A stretch of 64,000 nt of DNA from Pseudoclavibacter sp. CFCC 11306 (GTDB lineage: Bacteria; Actinomycetota; Actinomycetes; Actinomycetales; Microbacteriaceae), in the NCBI RefSeq assembly GCF_008831235.1, contig NZ_WBKF01000001.1:310001-374000 (forward strand), in the 5' to 3' direction. The translations under genes and the position numbers were made by a program. Positions 8,922 through 16,755 of this stretch are shown here, one piece after another; position 1 is the first letter of the stretch, and each line of letters begins with the position of its first letter. The notes under the pieces are model-generated. The model did no database searches. It saw only the letters and a list, made by a program, of their open reading frames with translations, and was not told where the DNA came from.

Positions 8922-9851
8922 TCACTCGTCCGGAGTACTCCTGTGTCGTGCTGCGGCATCGATCAGCGCGTCTTCGTAGTCGGTGTCGTCGTCGTGTCGA
9001 CGGCTGCCCTGACGGCGGCGCTGCTGCGCGATGACCTCGTCGTTGCCGGTCTCTTCGATGCGACGCAGCGTCTGCCTGATCGAGTAGCCGAATCCGACGA
9101 AGGCGAGTACGGCGAAGGCGATCCACTGCAGGGCATACGAGAGGTGGCTGCCCTCGCTGAGACTGGGCTGCGGAATGATCTGCGGTCGATCGGCCGCGGC
9201 AGGCGACTCAGACTCCATCTGTCCGTAGGCCGCCGTGTAGGCGGGGGAGAGGTCGAATCGGTCGACGACCTGCTGAAGAGCGAAGCTGGCGATCTGCCCG
9301 TCTGGGGCCGAGCGGTCGACCTCAGGCTGTGCCGGACGCAGCCGGGCGACCACCTCGACCTCACCCGACGGCGGCGCGAGCACGTCGGCGGGAGCGTCGC
9401 CGTCAGACCCCGTGGGGAGCCATCCTCGATTCACGAAGAAGACGCGGCCGGCTGTGGTCGTCGTCGAGTCAGCAGACGCCGGGTCATCGTCGAGTCGCAA
9501 CGGAACGAGCACCTCGAACCCGGGCTGTCCGTTCAGGGGACGATTGCGCACCAGCAGCTGCTCGTCGGTCAGATACGTGCCGTGCAGCAGCACCTTTCGG
9601 TATTCGTCGGCTTCGTCGAAGTCGTCGAGGCCGGGAACCAGATCGGGCAGCTCTGCAGCCGGCGCCGACCAGTTGTTGGTGACTTTGGCGATCTCGGCGA
9701 CAGCCTGGTCACGGCGATCGAACTGCCAGCGAGACAGCATCACGCAGATGACGGCGAAGACGACGACGCCGGCGAGATAGCCGATCCATTCCCACGGGCG
9801 GAGCTTGCCCAGCGCCGCCAGCAGAGGTGGCCGCGTCTTCGCCGCGCTCAT
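8922..9851 (-). CDS. SURF1-family cytochrome c oxidase assembly protein
   Basis: 309 residues. There are two membrane helices, one near the N-terminus (~residues 22-41) and one near the C-terminus (~235-255), with a large periplasmic-side domain between. Family landmarks are SRWQFDRRDQA right after helix 1, VLVRNRPLNGQPGFEVLVPL, FFVNRGWLP and GSHLSYALQWIAFA before helix 2. SURF1 assists heme A insertion or assembly of the aa3 oxidase, consistent with ctaA, ctaB and ctaE in the window. The C-terminal ~50 residues are hydrophilic, Arg/Asp-rich and variable. Its ATG overlaps the stop of the upstream DUF3099 gene by 4 nt (ATGA). Confidence 0.92.
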   Translation of the reverse strand: MSAAKTRPPLLAALGKLRPWEWIGYLAGVVVFAVICVMLSRWQFDRRDQAVAEIAKVTNNWSAPAAELPDLVPGLDDFDEADEYRKVLLHGTYLTDEQLLVRNRPLNGQPGFEVLVPLRLDDDPASADSTTTTAGRVFFVNRGWLPTGSDGDAPADVLAPPSGEVEVVARLRPAQPEVDRSAPDGQIASFALQQVVDRFDLSPAYTAAYGQMESESPAAADRPQIIPQPSLSEGSHLSYALQWIAFAVLAFVGFGYSIRQTLRRIEETGNDEVIAQQRRRQGSRRHDDDTDYEDALIDAAARHRSTPDE

Positions 9852-10330
9852 GCGTGATGCAGAGTCAGCTGATCATGCTGACTCGCTGATGAAATGACGC
9901 CTGACGGCACCGGACGGAGTGCCCGTGAGTCTGAGCCAACGGAATCGGAGTGCGACCGAGTGCCGTCCTGGCTGGTGTCGAACGCCGCGTCGTCTCCGGC
10001 GAACGTGGGCTCGTCGACGGTGATCGTCTCGGCGCGATCCGCGGCTGCACTGTGCGCGTGCGCATCCTGACTGATGGCCTGCTGCACGATCGACTGAAAG
10101 CCGTCGTCATTGACGCGCTTGGGCAGGTTCGCGATGACCACTGCGTAGTAGGGCAGAAACGCCGCACCGAACGCTGGGATGAGCTTCCACCAGCCCGGTA
10201 CGACGAAGAGTGCGAGCAGGCAGACGATGCGGATGCCCATGGCGATCGAGTAGTGCACCATGCGTCGCACGCGGTCGTCTCTGGGAGAGTTCGGGGCGTG
10301 GGTGACGACGGCGACCTGGCGGTTCGGCAT
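9848..10330 (-). CDS. DUF3099 membrane protein
   Basis: 160 residues from ATG 10330, which has a strong AGGAGG site 6-7 nt upstream. The N-terminal half contains two membrane helices (about residues 24-42 and 46-66: IRIVCLLALFVVPGW, LIPAFGAAFLPYYAVVIAN) in the DUF3099 arrangement known from actinobacteria. The C-terminal ~90 residues are hydrophilic, Asp/Ser/Thr-rich and low in predicted structure. No function is known for the family. It is co-transcribed with the SURF1 gene (4-nt overlap), suggesting but not proving a membrane or respiratory role. Confidence 0.85.
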   Translation of the reverse strand: MPNRQVAVVTHAPNSPRDDRVRRMVHYSIAMGIRIVCLLALFVVPGWWKLIPAFGAAFLPYYAVVIANLPKRVNDDGFQSIVQQAISQDAHAHSAAADRAETITVDEPTFAGDDAAFDTSQDGTRSHSDSVGSDSRALRPVPSGVISSASQHDQLTLHHA

Positions 10331-10433
10331 GTCGATCACCTCCTGCGGGCTTGACGAACGCACCGGGTCAGAGATGCCCCGTTGCGCTGCACCGACCCGA
10401 GAAGCCGGTGACGCGAGCGTACACACGCCCGTG

Positions 10434-10441
10434 ACTATAGT
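10434..10441. promoter_or_regulatory. Palindromic -10 candidate between DUF3099 and fabG
   Basis: ACTATAGT reads as TATAGT on both strands, so one 8-bp palindrome can supply a -10 for both divergent genes (starts at 10330 on the minus strand and 10528 on the plus strand). No convincing -35 was found on either side. Confidence 0.35.
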
Positions 10442-10527
10442 CTAAGACGGATGCAGCGGGCATGGGCCGATCCGTCTCGGCCATGTCGCATCCTTCTCGC
10501 CGAATCGATCATCACAAGGAGTCCCTC

Positions 10528-11244
10528 ATGTCTGCAGCCGAAGCACGCGTCGTTCTGATCACCGGAGGCAACCGCGGCATCGGCCGAGCGGTCGCCGAGG
10601 AGTTCGTGCGCCGCGGGTATCCCGTCGCCGTCACCGCTCGGCACGGGTCCGGGCCCGAGGGCACACTGACAGTGCATGCGGACGTCACCGACCAGGCGTC
10701 GTTGAACACGGCGGTGTCCGAGGTCGAGCAGCAGCTTGGACCGGTGGCGATTCTGGTCGCCAACGCGGGCATCACACACGACACACTTCTGCTGCGGATG
10801 AGCGAGGACGACTTCTCATCGGTGATCGACACCAACCTCACCGGGGTGTTCCGCTCGATCAAGAGCGTGGTCAAGGGGCAGATCAAAGCGCGCTGGGGGC
10901 GCATCATCCTGCTGTCGAGCGTCGTCGGCCTCTACGGCTCAGCGGGCCAGGTGAACTACGCCGCGGCCAAGAGCGGCCTCATCGGCATCGCACGCTCGGT
11001 GACGCGCGAGCTGGGGGCACGCGGCATCACGGCGAACGTGGTCGCCCCGGGCTTCATCGAGACCGACATGACGGCGGAGCTCAACGAGAAGCAGCGGGCC
11101 GAATACCTGAAAGCGATTCCTGCGGGGCGTTTCGGTTCGGTCGACGACGTGGCGCGCACGATTGCCTGGCTGGCCTCAGACGACGCCGGCTACATCAGCG
11201 GTGCGGTCATCCCGGTCGACGGCGGCCTCGGGATGGGGCACTGA
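10528..11244 (+). CDS. fabG: 3-oxoacyl-ACP reductase FabG-like SDR
   Basis: 238 residues, classical short-chain dehydrogenase. NADPH-binding TGGNRGIG (~residues 13-20), NAG at ~84-86, catalytic Ser in LLSSVVG (~131-137) and YAAAK (~149-153), then APGFIETDMT. It most resembles FabG1/MabA, which reduces 3-oxoacyl-ACP in type II fatty-acid synthesis. ATG 10528 has AAGGAG at 10516-10521; an upstream in-frame ATG lacks such a site. No other fatty-acid genes are adjacent, so the exact substrate is inferred. Confidence 0.85.
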   Translation: MSAAEARVVLITGGNRGIGRAVAEEFVRRGYPVAVTARHGSGPEGTLTVHADVTDQASLNTAVSEVEQQLGPVAILVANAGITHDTLLLRMSEDDFSSVIDTNLTGVFRSIKSVVKGQIKARWGRIILLSSVVGLYGSAGQVNYAAAKSGLIGIARSVTRELGARGITANVVAPGFIETDMTAELNEKQRAEYLKAIPAGRFGSVDDVARTIAWLASDDAGYISGAVIPVDGGLGMGH

Positions 11245-11282
11245 CGCCCCGCGGCTCCGGCCTTCCGAGGCAGCGGCGGGGG

Positions 11283-11927
11283 TCAGTCGCCGATCGGCAG
11301 GTACGGCACGGCTGAGTCCAGCCCTGCGGGCGGCAGGATGACATGGTCGGCCTGCGCCGCCACCACCGGCTTCGGGCGATACCCGATCGAGGTGCCGGCC
11401 GTGCGCATCATGACCAGATCGTTGGCGCCGTCGCCGATCGCCACAGTACGTGCCAGCGGAACCTGGAGCTCCGCGGCCCACTGCGTCAGCAGATCGGCCT
11501 TGCGCCGACCGTCGACGATCTCACCGCTGACCCGTCCGGTCAGTCGCCCGTCGACGATCTCGAGCACATTGGCCGCCCAGAGGTCGAGGCCGAGACGGTC
11601 GGCCAGCGGCTCGAGAATCTGGCTGAAGCCTCCGGAGACCGCCCCGATGCGGCCGTCGTGCGCATGCACAGCCGAAATGAGCTGCTCGGCGCCGGGACTG
11701 ACCCGCACACGGTCGACCACATCCATGACCACAGATTCGGGCAGACCGCCCAGAGTGGCGACACGCTCGGTCAGGCTCTCACGAAAGTCGATCTCACCGC
11801 GCATGGCCCGTTCGGTCACGGCCGCGACGTCGGCACGGACGCCGGCCGCATCGGCGAGCAGCTCGATCACCTCGTCCTGGATGAGCGTGGAGTCGACATC
11901 GGTCACGACGAGCATTGAGACGGTCAC
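11283..11927 (-). CDS. serB: Phosphoserine phosphatase
   Basis: 214-residue HAD hydrolase that dephosphorylates O-phosphoserine in serine biosynthesis. Motif I DVDSTLI (~residues 10-16), motif II SGG (~94-96), the Lys region GRRKADLL and motif III GDGANDLVMM are present. The spacing and the cap region match SerB rather than other HAD enzymes. It lacks the N-terminal ACT domains of longer SerB forms. The start is a GTG at 11927 placed 6 nt after TAGACT on the minus strand, implying a leaderless mRNA. A perfect inverted repeat lies upstream. Confidence 0.9.
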   Translation of the reverse strand: MTVSMLVVTDVDSTLIQDEVIELLADAAGVRADVAAVTERAMRGEIDFRESLTERVATLGGLPESVVMDVVDRVRVSPGAEQLISAVHAHDGRIGAVSGGFSQILEPLADRLGLDLWAANVLEIVDGRLTGRVSGEIVDGRRKADLLTQWAAELQVPLARTVAIGDGANDLVMMRTAGTSIGYRPKPVVAAQADHVILPPAGLDSAVPYLPIGD

Positions 11928-11947
11928 CGACCCAGTCTACCGGCAGG

Positions 11948-11977
11948 GACGTCACCCCAGGCTCATCGGGTGACGTC
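11948..11977. repeat. Perfect 10-bp inverted repeat (operator candidate) between serB and ABC gene
   Basis: GACGTCACCC (11948-11957), 10-nt spacer, GGGTGACGTC (11968-11977). Each arm carries a TGACGTC/GACGTCA element. It lies 9 nt upstream of the serB -10 and about 40 bp from the -10 of the divergent ABC ATPase gene. Confidence 0.55.
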
Positions 11978-12030
11978 AACACACGGTGCGGCGTTCCAAG
12001 AAGTCGAAGGCATGTTCTAGGCTGGAGCCC

Positions 12031-12819
12031 ATGACTACAGTGCTCGATCTTCAGCATGTCAGCGTGCGGCGCTCTGGCCGCGCCCTGCTCGACGACGTCT
12101 CGTGGCGCGTCGAAGGCGACGAGCGCTGGGTGGTGCTCGGCCCGAACGGCGCAGGCAAGACCACGCTGCTGAACGTGGCGAGCGCTCAGCTGCACCCCAG
12201 CACGGGGGAGGTGCGCGTGCTGGGCGAGCAGCTCGGGCGTGTCGACGTCTTCGACCTCAGACCCCGCATCGGCGTCGCATCGTCGACCACTGGAGCGCGC
12301 ATTCCGGCGAATGAATCGGTGCTCGACGCCGTGCTCACGGCCGTCTATGGCGTGACCGGCCGCTGGAACGAGAAGTACGACGAGCTCGATCTCGACCGTG
12401 CGCACTCAATGCTGCGCGACTGGCAGCTCGAGCCGCTCAGCCACCGTCGCTTCGGCTCGCTGAGCGACGGCGAGCGCAAGCGTGTGCAGATCGCTCGGGC
12501 GGTGATGAGCGACCCTGAGGTTCTGCTGCTCGACGAGCCCACGGCCAATCTCGATCTCGGTGCGCGCGAAGAGCTGCTGCAGCTGCTCGGGGAGTACGCC
12601 GTCGCCCCCGGCGCGCCCGCCCTGGTGTCGGTGACGCATCACGTGGAGGAGATTCCGCGCAACTTCACGCACGCTCTGCTGCTGAAAGACGGCAAGGTCA
12701 TGCGACAGGGCCCCATCAACCAGGTCGTCATCAGCGAGAGGCTCAGCGAGCTGTACGGGCTGCCGCTGACTGTGACCGAGAACGAGGGACGCTACGCAGC
12801 GCGCGCGAATCTGGTATAG
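12031..12819 (+). CDS. ABC transporter ATP-binding protein, orphan
   Basis: 262 residues with a single ABC domain: Walker A GPNGAGKTT (~residues 38-46), signature LSDGERKRVQIARA, Walker B VLLLDEPTANLD and H-loop SVTHHVEEIP. The signature has SDG in place of SGG, as in the YlmA/ModF-like group of cytosolic ATPases. No permease or binding protein is adjacent, so its partner is unknown. TAGGCT at 12018-12023 is 7 nt before the ATG, indicating a leaderless transcript. The stop codon lies inside the -10 box of rpmE2. Confidence 0.85.
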   Translation: MTTVLDLQHVSVRRSGRALLDDVSWRVEGDERWVVLGPNGAGKTTLLNVASAQLHPSTGEVRVLGEQLGRVDVFDLRPRIGVASSTTGARIPANESVLDAVLTAVYGVTGRWNEKYDELDLDRAHSMLRDWQLEPLSHRRFGSLSDGERKRVQIARAVMSDPEVLLLDEPTANLDLGAREELLQLLGEYAVAPGAPALVSVTHHVEEIPRNFTHALLLKDGKVMRQGPINQVVISERLSELYGLPLTVTENEGRYAARANLV

Positions 12820-12820
12820 T
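12815..12820 (+). promoter_or_regulatory. -10 box of rpmE2 overlapping the upstream stop codon
   Basis: TATAGT at 12815-12820 contains the TAG stop (12817-12819) of the preceding gene and lies 63 nt before the rpmE2 ATG. No clear -35 is visible in the coding sequence upstream. Confidence 0.45.
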
Positions 12821-12882
12821 GTCAGCTTGGCTTATGCGCATCGCGTGCAGAATCGTCTGAGTACGAACAAAAGGATCACTCA

Positions 12883-13140
12883 ATGAAAAAAGGCATTCAC
12901 CCCGACTACGCTCCGGTCGTGTTCCGCGACCTGGCGAGCGGCGACACCTTCCTCACCCGCTCGACGGTGAAGTCGGACAAGACCATCGAGTGGACCGACG
13001 GCAAGACCTACCCGGTCTATGACGTCGAGATCTCGTCGGTGTCGCACCCGTTCTACACGGGCAAGCAGCGCATCATGGACTCGGCCGGTCGCGTCGAGAA
13101 GTTCAACTCGCGGTACAAGGGCTTCGGCAAGCTTTCCTGA
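12883..13140 (+). CDS. rpmE2: 50S ribosomal protein L31 type B
   Basis: 85 residues starting [14 protein letters not shown]. It has the type B insertion and no cysteine at all, so it is the zinc-independent (C-) form. In many actinobacteria this paralogue replaces zinc-binding L31 under Zur control; I see no Zur box-like palindrome here, so expression may be constitutive. The conserved [11 protein letters not shown] and VEKFNSRYK segments are present. ATG 12883 is preceded by AAAAGGA. A strong terminator follows. Confidence 0.96.
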   Translation: MKKGIHPDYAPVVFRDLASGDTFLTRSTVKSDKTIEWTDGKTYPVYDVEISSVSHPFYTGKQRIMDSAGRVEKFNSRYKGFGKLS

Positions 13141-13159
13141 GCCACTCGCACGCGATAGC

Positions 13160-13197
13160 AGAAAGAGGGACGCCAGAGATGGCGTCCCTCTTTCTGT
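13160..13197. terminator. Strong terminator after rpmE2
   Basis: Perfect 16-bp stem AGAAAGAGGGACGCCA (13160-13175) with its complement at 13180-13195, loop GAGA, ending in TTTCT. It can also serve the minus-strand exonuclease gene that ends at 13264. Confidence 0.9.
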
Positions 13198-13263
13198 GTC
13201 TTCTGGGCTGCAAGCTGTGTTTCCACACCTGCCCGCCCGGTGCGCCCCAGGCGTCGGCTGCAG

Positions 13264-13971
13264 TCAGCGGACGGGCCAGCTGCCACTCGTCCAGAAGTCG
13301 GTCATTCCGCGTGTCTTGCGCATGTAGTCGATGAAACTGTCGGCCTGCTCTTGAGCCCAGCCGATCTGGTCGGTGTGCAGCTGCTGGGCGCTCACATCGA
13401 GCCGTTCCGGGTATGCCTGGGCGATGGCCTGCGCAAGACGGCCGGCGGCGAGCGCATCGGCAGAGGCATGATGCGCATCGTCGAGCCGCACTCCGTAGTG
13501 CTCGGTCGTGACTGTGAGTGTGCGCTTGCCACGGCGATACGTGTCGACGGCTTTGTCGATGACCAGCGGATCGATGATGGGGCTCGGATTGACGAGCGGG
13601 GCGATGCCATAGCGCAGCGCCTCGCTGTGCACGATCGAGAAGTCATACGGGGCGTTGTACGCCACCACCGGCACCCCCCGTTCGAGTGCCGCACGGAGAG
13701 CGGTCACGATCTCGGCCACGGCTTCGGCGGCCTGCTGACCCTCGGCCCGAGCCTGTTCGGTGCTGATGCCGTGCACCTTCTGCGCCTGCCAGGGGATCTC
13801 GACTCCTGGATCAATCAGCCATGAGCGTTCTGCGGTGACGGCTCCAGATGCGTCGAGTCTGCCGATATAGGCGCTGACGATGCGCGCGGTGTCGGTGTTC
13901 ACCCCTGTCGTCTCGGTGTCGAAGACAAAGAGGTCGCGTGCCCACTCAGGCAGTTTCGGGGTGTTTTCCAT
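13264..13971 (-). CDS. 3'-5' exonuclease, DnaQ-like (DEDDh)
   Basis: 235 residues with the DEDDh fold of DNA polymerase III epsilon-type exonucleases. ExoI FDTETTGVN (catalytic D-x-E, ~residues 16-24), ExoII around YNAPYDFSI and ExoIII HHASADALA (H-x4-D) are visible. Such stand-alone proteins act in proofreading or repair; the substrate is not evident. ATG 13971 lies 7 nt after TAGACT on the minus strand, so the mRNA is probably leaderless. It diverges from the hydrolase at 14039, and the two promoters are back to back within 70 bp. Confidence 0.87.
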   Translation of the reverse strand: MENTPKLPEWARDLFVFDTETTGVNTDTARIVSAYIGRLDASGAVTAERSWLIDPGVEIPWQAQKVHGISTEQARAEGQQAAEAVAEIVTALRAALERGVPVVAYNAPYDFSIVHSEALRYGIAPLVNPSPIIDPLVIDKAVDTYRRGKRTLTVTTEHYGVRLDDAHHASADALAAGRLAQAIAQAYPERLDVSAQQLHTDQIGWAQEQADSFIDYMRKTRGMTDFWTSGSWPVR

Positions 13972-14038
13972 GTGCTGAAGTCTAGCGGCGACCTGTGACA
14001 TGAGCGGAACTCCCGTGGGCGCGACGTAGACTGAGCGG

Positions 14039-14926
14039 ATGGCTGAGCGCAAGCAGACGGTGATCGACGGCACGACCACGACGTATTGGGTCTACGGCGA
14101 GACGGCATCCGCCCGGTCGAATGACCAGTCGCGCGCGCACAGCGCGGATACGCCCACTATCGTGCTTGTGCACGGATTTCGCGGCACCCATGAAGGCCTC
14201 GACCTGATCGCCAAGGGCCTCCCGCCCGACATGCGGGTCATCTCGCCGGATCTGCCCGGCTTCGGGCAGTCCGAGAGCCTCGCCGCAGGCAACACCATCG
14301 ATGCGTATGCGACATGGCTGAGACGTTTCACCGCTGCCATCGGACTGCCCGAAGCGCCGGTGCTGGGTCACTCGTTCGGGTCGATCGTGGTCTGCGCCGC
14401 CGTCGCATCCGGTCTGCAGCCGAGCCGAGTCGTGCTGATCAACCCCATCAGTCAGCCGGCGCTGCAGGGACCGCAGCGCCTCGGCAGCCTTGCCGCGCTC
14501 GGCTACTACCGGCTCACCGCACTGCTCCCCGAGGGCGCCGCGCGTCGGGTGCTCTCGATGCGACTCGTCGTGCGGGTCATGAGTGAGATCATGGCGAAGA
14601 CGCATGACCCTCGGCTGCGAGCGTGGATCCATGCTCAGCACCAGGCGTACTTCTCGGTGTTCGACTCTCCGTCGGGTCTGCTCGAGGCCTTCCACACCTC
14701 GATCACACATGACACGGGGGAGTATGCCGACAAACTGACCATGCCTGTGCTCGTCATCGCCGGCGACCGCGACGACATCGTGCCGCTCACGTCGCAGCGC
14801 ACGTTCGTCGAGGCTCTCCCGAACGCTCGTCTTGAGGTCGTCGAGGGCGTCGGTCATCTTGTTCACTATGAGGCCTGGCGCCAGGCTGACAGCTGGGTTC
14901 GACCGTTCGTGTGCGCACCGGTGTGA
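14039..14926 (+). CDS. Alpha/beta-fold hydrolase
   Basis: 295 residues. HGFRGTHEG (oxyanion region, ~residues 43-51), nucleophile elbow GHSFGS (~112-117), acid in DRDDIVP and His in GVGHLVHYE near the C-terminus form the expected catalytic triad. The substrate is unknown; the fold covers esterases, lipases and C-C hydrolases. ATG 14039 lies 6 nt after TAGACT (14027-14032), implying leaderless transcription. It converges with the PucR-type regulator gene, with 10 bp between the stops. Confidence 0.82.
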   Translation: MAERKQTVIDGTTTTYWVYGETASARSNDQSRAHSADTPTIVLVHGFRGTHEGLDLIAKGLPPDMRVISPDLPGFGQSESLAAGNTIDAYATWLRRFTAAIGLPEAPVLGHSFGSIVVCAAVASGLQPSRVVLINPISQPALQGPQRLGSLAALGYYRLTALLPEGAARRVLSMRLVVRVMSEIMAKTHDPRLRAWIHAQHQAYFSVFDSPSGLLEAFHTSITHDTGEYADKLTMPVLVIAGDRDDIVPLTSQRTFVEALPNARLEVVEGVGHLVHYEAWRQADSWVRPFVCAPV

Positions 14927-14936
14927 GCCTGATCGG

Positions 14937-16589
14937 TCAGCGATCGAGCGTCACCTGGGCGTCACGGATGCGCAGGGCCAGATGCACTCCGAGCCTGCGA
15001 GGCGAGGCGTCCCAACCTGCGCCGAGGACCGTGCTGATGCGCTCGAGCCTCTGGCGAACGGTGTTGCGGTGCACGCTGAGGAGTTCACCGGTGAGCGCCG
15101 TGTTGCCCTCGGACTCCAGATAGACGTACGCCGTGTTCGTGAGATCTGTGTGGTGCGTGTGGTCGTAGGCGATCAAGCCGTCGATCGGCGCCGTCAGCGA
15201 CTGCGGCGTCTGCCCGCGTCGAGCCAGTCCGAGGACGACGCCCAGCAGCCCCAGCTGCTCGCCGTGCACGATGCCGTCGCGCTGCAGAGTGTCCAAGGAA
15301 TGCAATGCCAGCTCAGCTCGCTCGTGCCCGCTGCCGATGAGCCGCGGGTCGTCGAAGGGGCCCTCGACGCCGGCTCTCAGCGTCCAACCGCGTGCTGCGA
15401 AGAGGTCGCGGACGCGCTGCTCCCACTGCGTGTCGACCGTCACCATGCAGACATGGCCCGAATGCGACGACATCAGCACGCAGCGCATTCGCAGGCCGCT
15501 CAGCAGCTGCAGCAGACGGCGACGGTCTTGGTCGGGCACTTCGATCGCGACGCACAGCAGCGGTTCCCCAGAACGGATGCCCCAGTGCTTCAGACGGCGT
15601 TCGATGCGCTCACGGGAGTGCTCGCGACCGTCGATGATGTCTTCGACGACCTCAGACTGACGACGGAGGTCGGCATCCTCTTCGGCCCGTTCGAAGAGCA
15701 CCGCGAGGGCCAGGTGCACGGCGACCCGTTCGAGCAGAGTGCGTTCTGTCTCACTGAGCAGTCGATCCGCAACGACTCGTCCCAGCGTCTCACCTGCGGC
15801 GACCACGGAGACGTACGACTGCGCGTCAGCCTCGGGCGCACGGCCAGAAGTGGCGGCGACCATCGAGCCGTCAGCGTCGTAGAAGGCGAGATCGACTGCC
15901 AGAGCCGACCGGCCGATCATGAGCAGGTGCTCGGCGTCCGGCGTGCCCATGACCGTTTCCATGAGCCGCCGATCCAGATCGAGCACGTGAGTGGTCAGGG
16001 CGAGCTCGTCTGCGTCGCGGCGCTGTCGGCTGGAGAGCTGCTCGACGAGCCTGGTCAGCGATTCGAAACGCATGGAGTTGTCGATCGCGATTGCGGCGTA
16101 CCGTCCGAGTGAGTCCACCGCCGCGATCTCAGCGGCTGAGAAGAGACGACTGTGCCGTTCGGCCACGAGCAGAGCGCCGATGACGCGTCCGGTGACGGTG
16201 AGCGGTACGCCCATGACAGCCTGGACGCCCTCGCCCTGCACGATCTCGTCAATCTCGGCGAGATGCTCGATCTCTGGGTCTTCGGCGTAGTTCGAGGACT
16301 GGACCGGTGCGAGACCCGTGGCGACCTGCCCGAGCACACCGGTGCCCAACGGCTGTCGGATCGTTCGATAGGCCTGCGTGATCACCCCCTCGGCATGACG
16401 GATGTACGTCTCGCCATGTTCGAAATCGGTCAGACTGATATAGGCCATATCGGTCGAGAGAAGCACTCGCGTGCGATGCACGATCGCCTGCAGCACCGCC
16501 TCCAGATCGCGCAGCTCGGTGAGATCTGCCGCGGTGTCGAGCAGCACCTGCTGCAACTGTTCTCTGCCCTGCGCGAGGTTGTGCGTCAC
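14937..16589 (-). CDS. PucR-family transcriptional regulator with GAF domain
   Basis: 550 residues. A GAF-like sensor domain covers about residues 20-170 (DLTELRDLEAVLQAIVHRTR, then TGVLGQVA). A middle CdaR/GGDEF-like region follows (EDIIDGREHSRERIERRLKHW, EPLLCVAIEV). The C-terminus is the PucR helix-turn-helix (YLESEGNTALTGELLSVHRN, TVRQRLERI). Regulators of this type sense metabolites and control catabolic genes. It diverges from the zinc alcohol dehydrogenase at 16756, the likely target. The start is GTG 16589. Paired CATATG hexamers lie just upstream. Confidence 0.87.
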   Translation of the reverse strand: MTHNLAQGREQLQQVLLDTAADLTELRDLEAVLQAIVHRTRVLLSTDMAYISLTDFEHGETYIRHAEGVITQAYRTIRQPLGTGVLGQVATGLAPVQSSNYAEDPEIEHLAEIDEIVQGEGVQAVMGVPLTVTGRVIGALLVAERHSRLFSAAEIAAVDSLGRYAAIAIDNSMRFESLTRLVEQLSSRQRRDADELALTTHVLDLDRRLMETVMGTPDAEHLLMIGRSALAVDLAFYDADGSMVAATSGRAPEADAQSYVSVVAAGETLGRVVADRLLSETERTLLERVAVHLALAVLFERAEEDADLRRQSEVVEDIIDGREHSRERIERRLKHWGIRSGEPLLCVAIEVPDQDRRRLLQLLSGLRMRCVLMSSHSGHVCMVTVDTQWEQRVRDLFAARGWTLRAGVEGPFDDPRLIGSGHERAELALHSLDTLQRDGIVHGEQLGLLGVVLGLARRGQTPQSLTAPIDGLIAYDHTHHTDLTNTAYVYLESEGNTALTGELLSVHRNTVRQRLERISTVLGAGWDASPRRLGVHLALRIRDAQVTLDR

Positions 16590-16590
16590 G

Positions 16591-16613
16591 CATATGATTG
16601 TGCCTCACATATG
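16591..16613. repeat. Paired CATATG hexamers in the PucR/ADH intergenic region
   Basis: CATATG at 16591-16596 and again at 16608-16613, 17 bp from start to start, directly upstream of the PucR-type start codon. Each hexamer is itself a palindrome. Possible autoregulatory operator; not matched to a known PucR box. Confidence 0.3.
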
Positions 16614-16755
16614 GTCTGCCTGCCATCGCTGCAGTTCTTCGATCTTCGTATTGTCAGTAGTGATCTGCTTCCACAGTGGAGCAGACCGACGCCAAGACAA
16701 CGGAGTCCCGTGAACGGCCAGCGCGCAGTGTCACGGCGAGCAGAGGAGCACCATC

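Noticed and set aside
7676-8959. 427-codon minus-strand frame opposite the ABC-F gene
   Set aside because: It is a shadow of a clear two-domain ABC-F protein and lacks a start site with ribosome binding.
14832-16112. Long plus-strand frames opposite the PucR-type gene (also 16152-17330)
   Set aside because: They have no recognisable domain, and the minus-strand PucR and plus-strand ADH products explain the region.
16661-16684. TTGTCAGTA in the PucR/ADH region as a second PafBC site
   Set aside because: The expected TAnnnT eight bases later is missing (CTTCCA).
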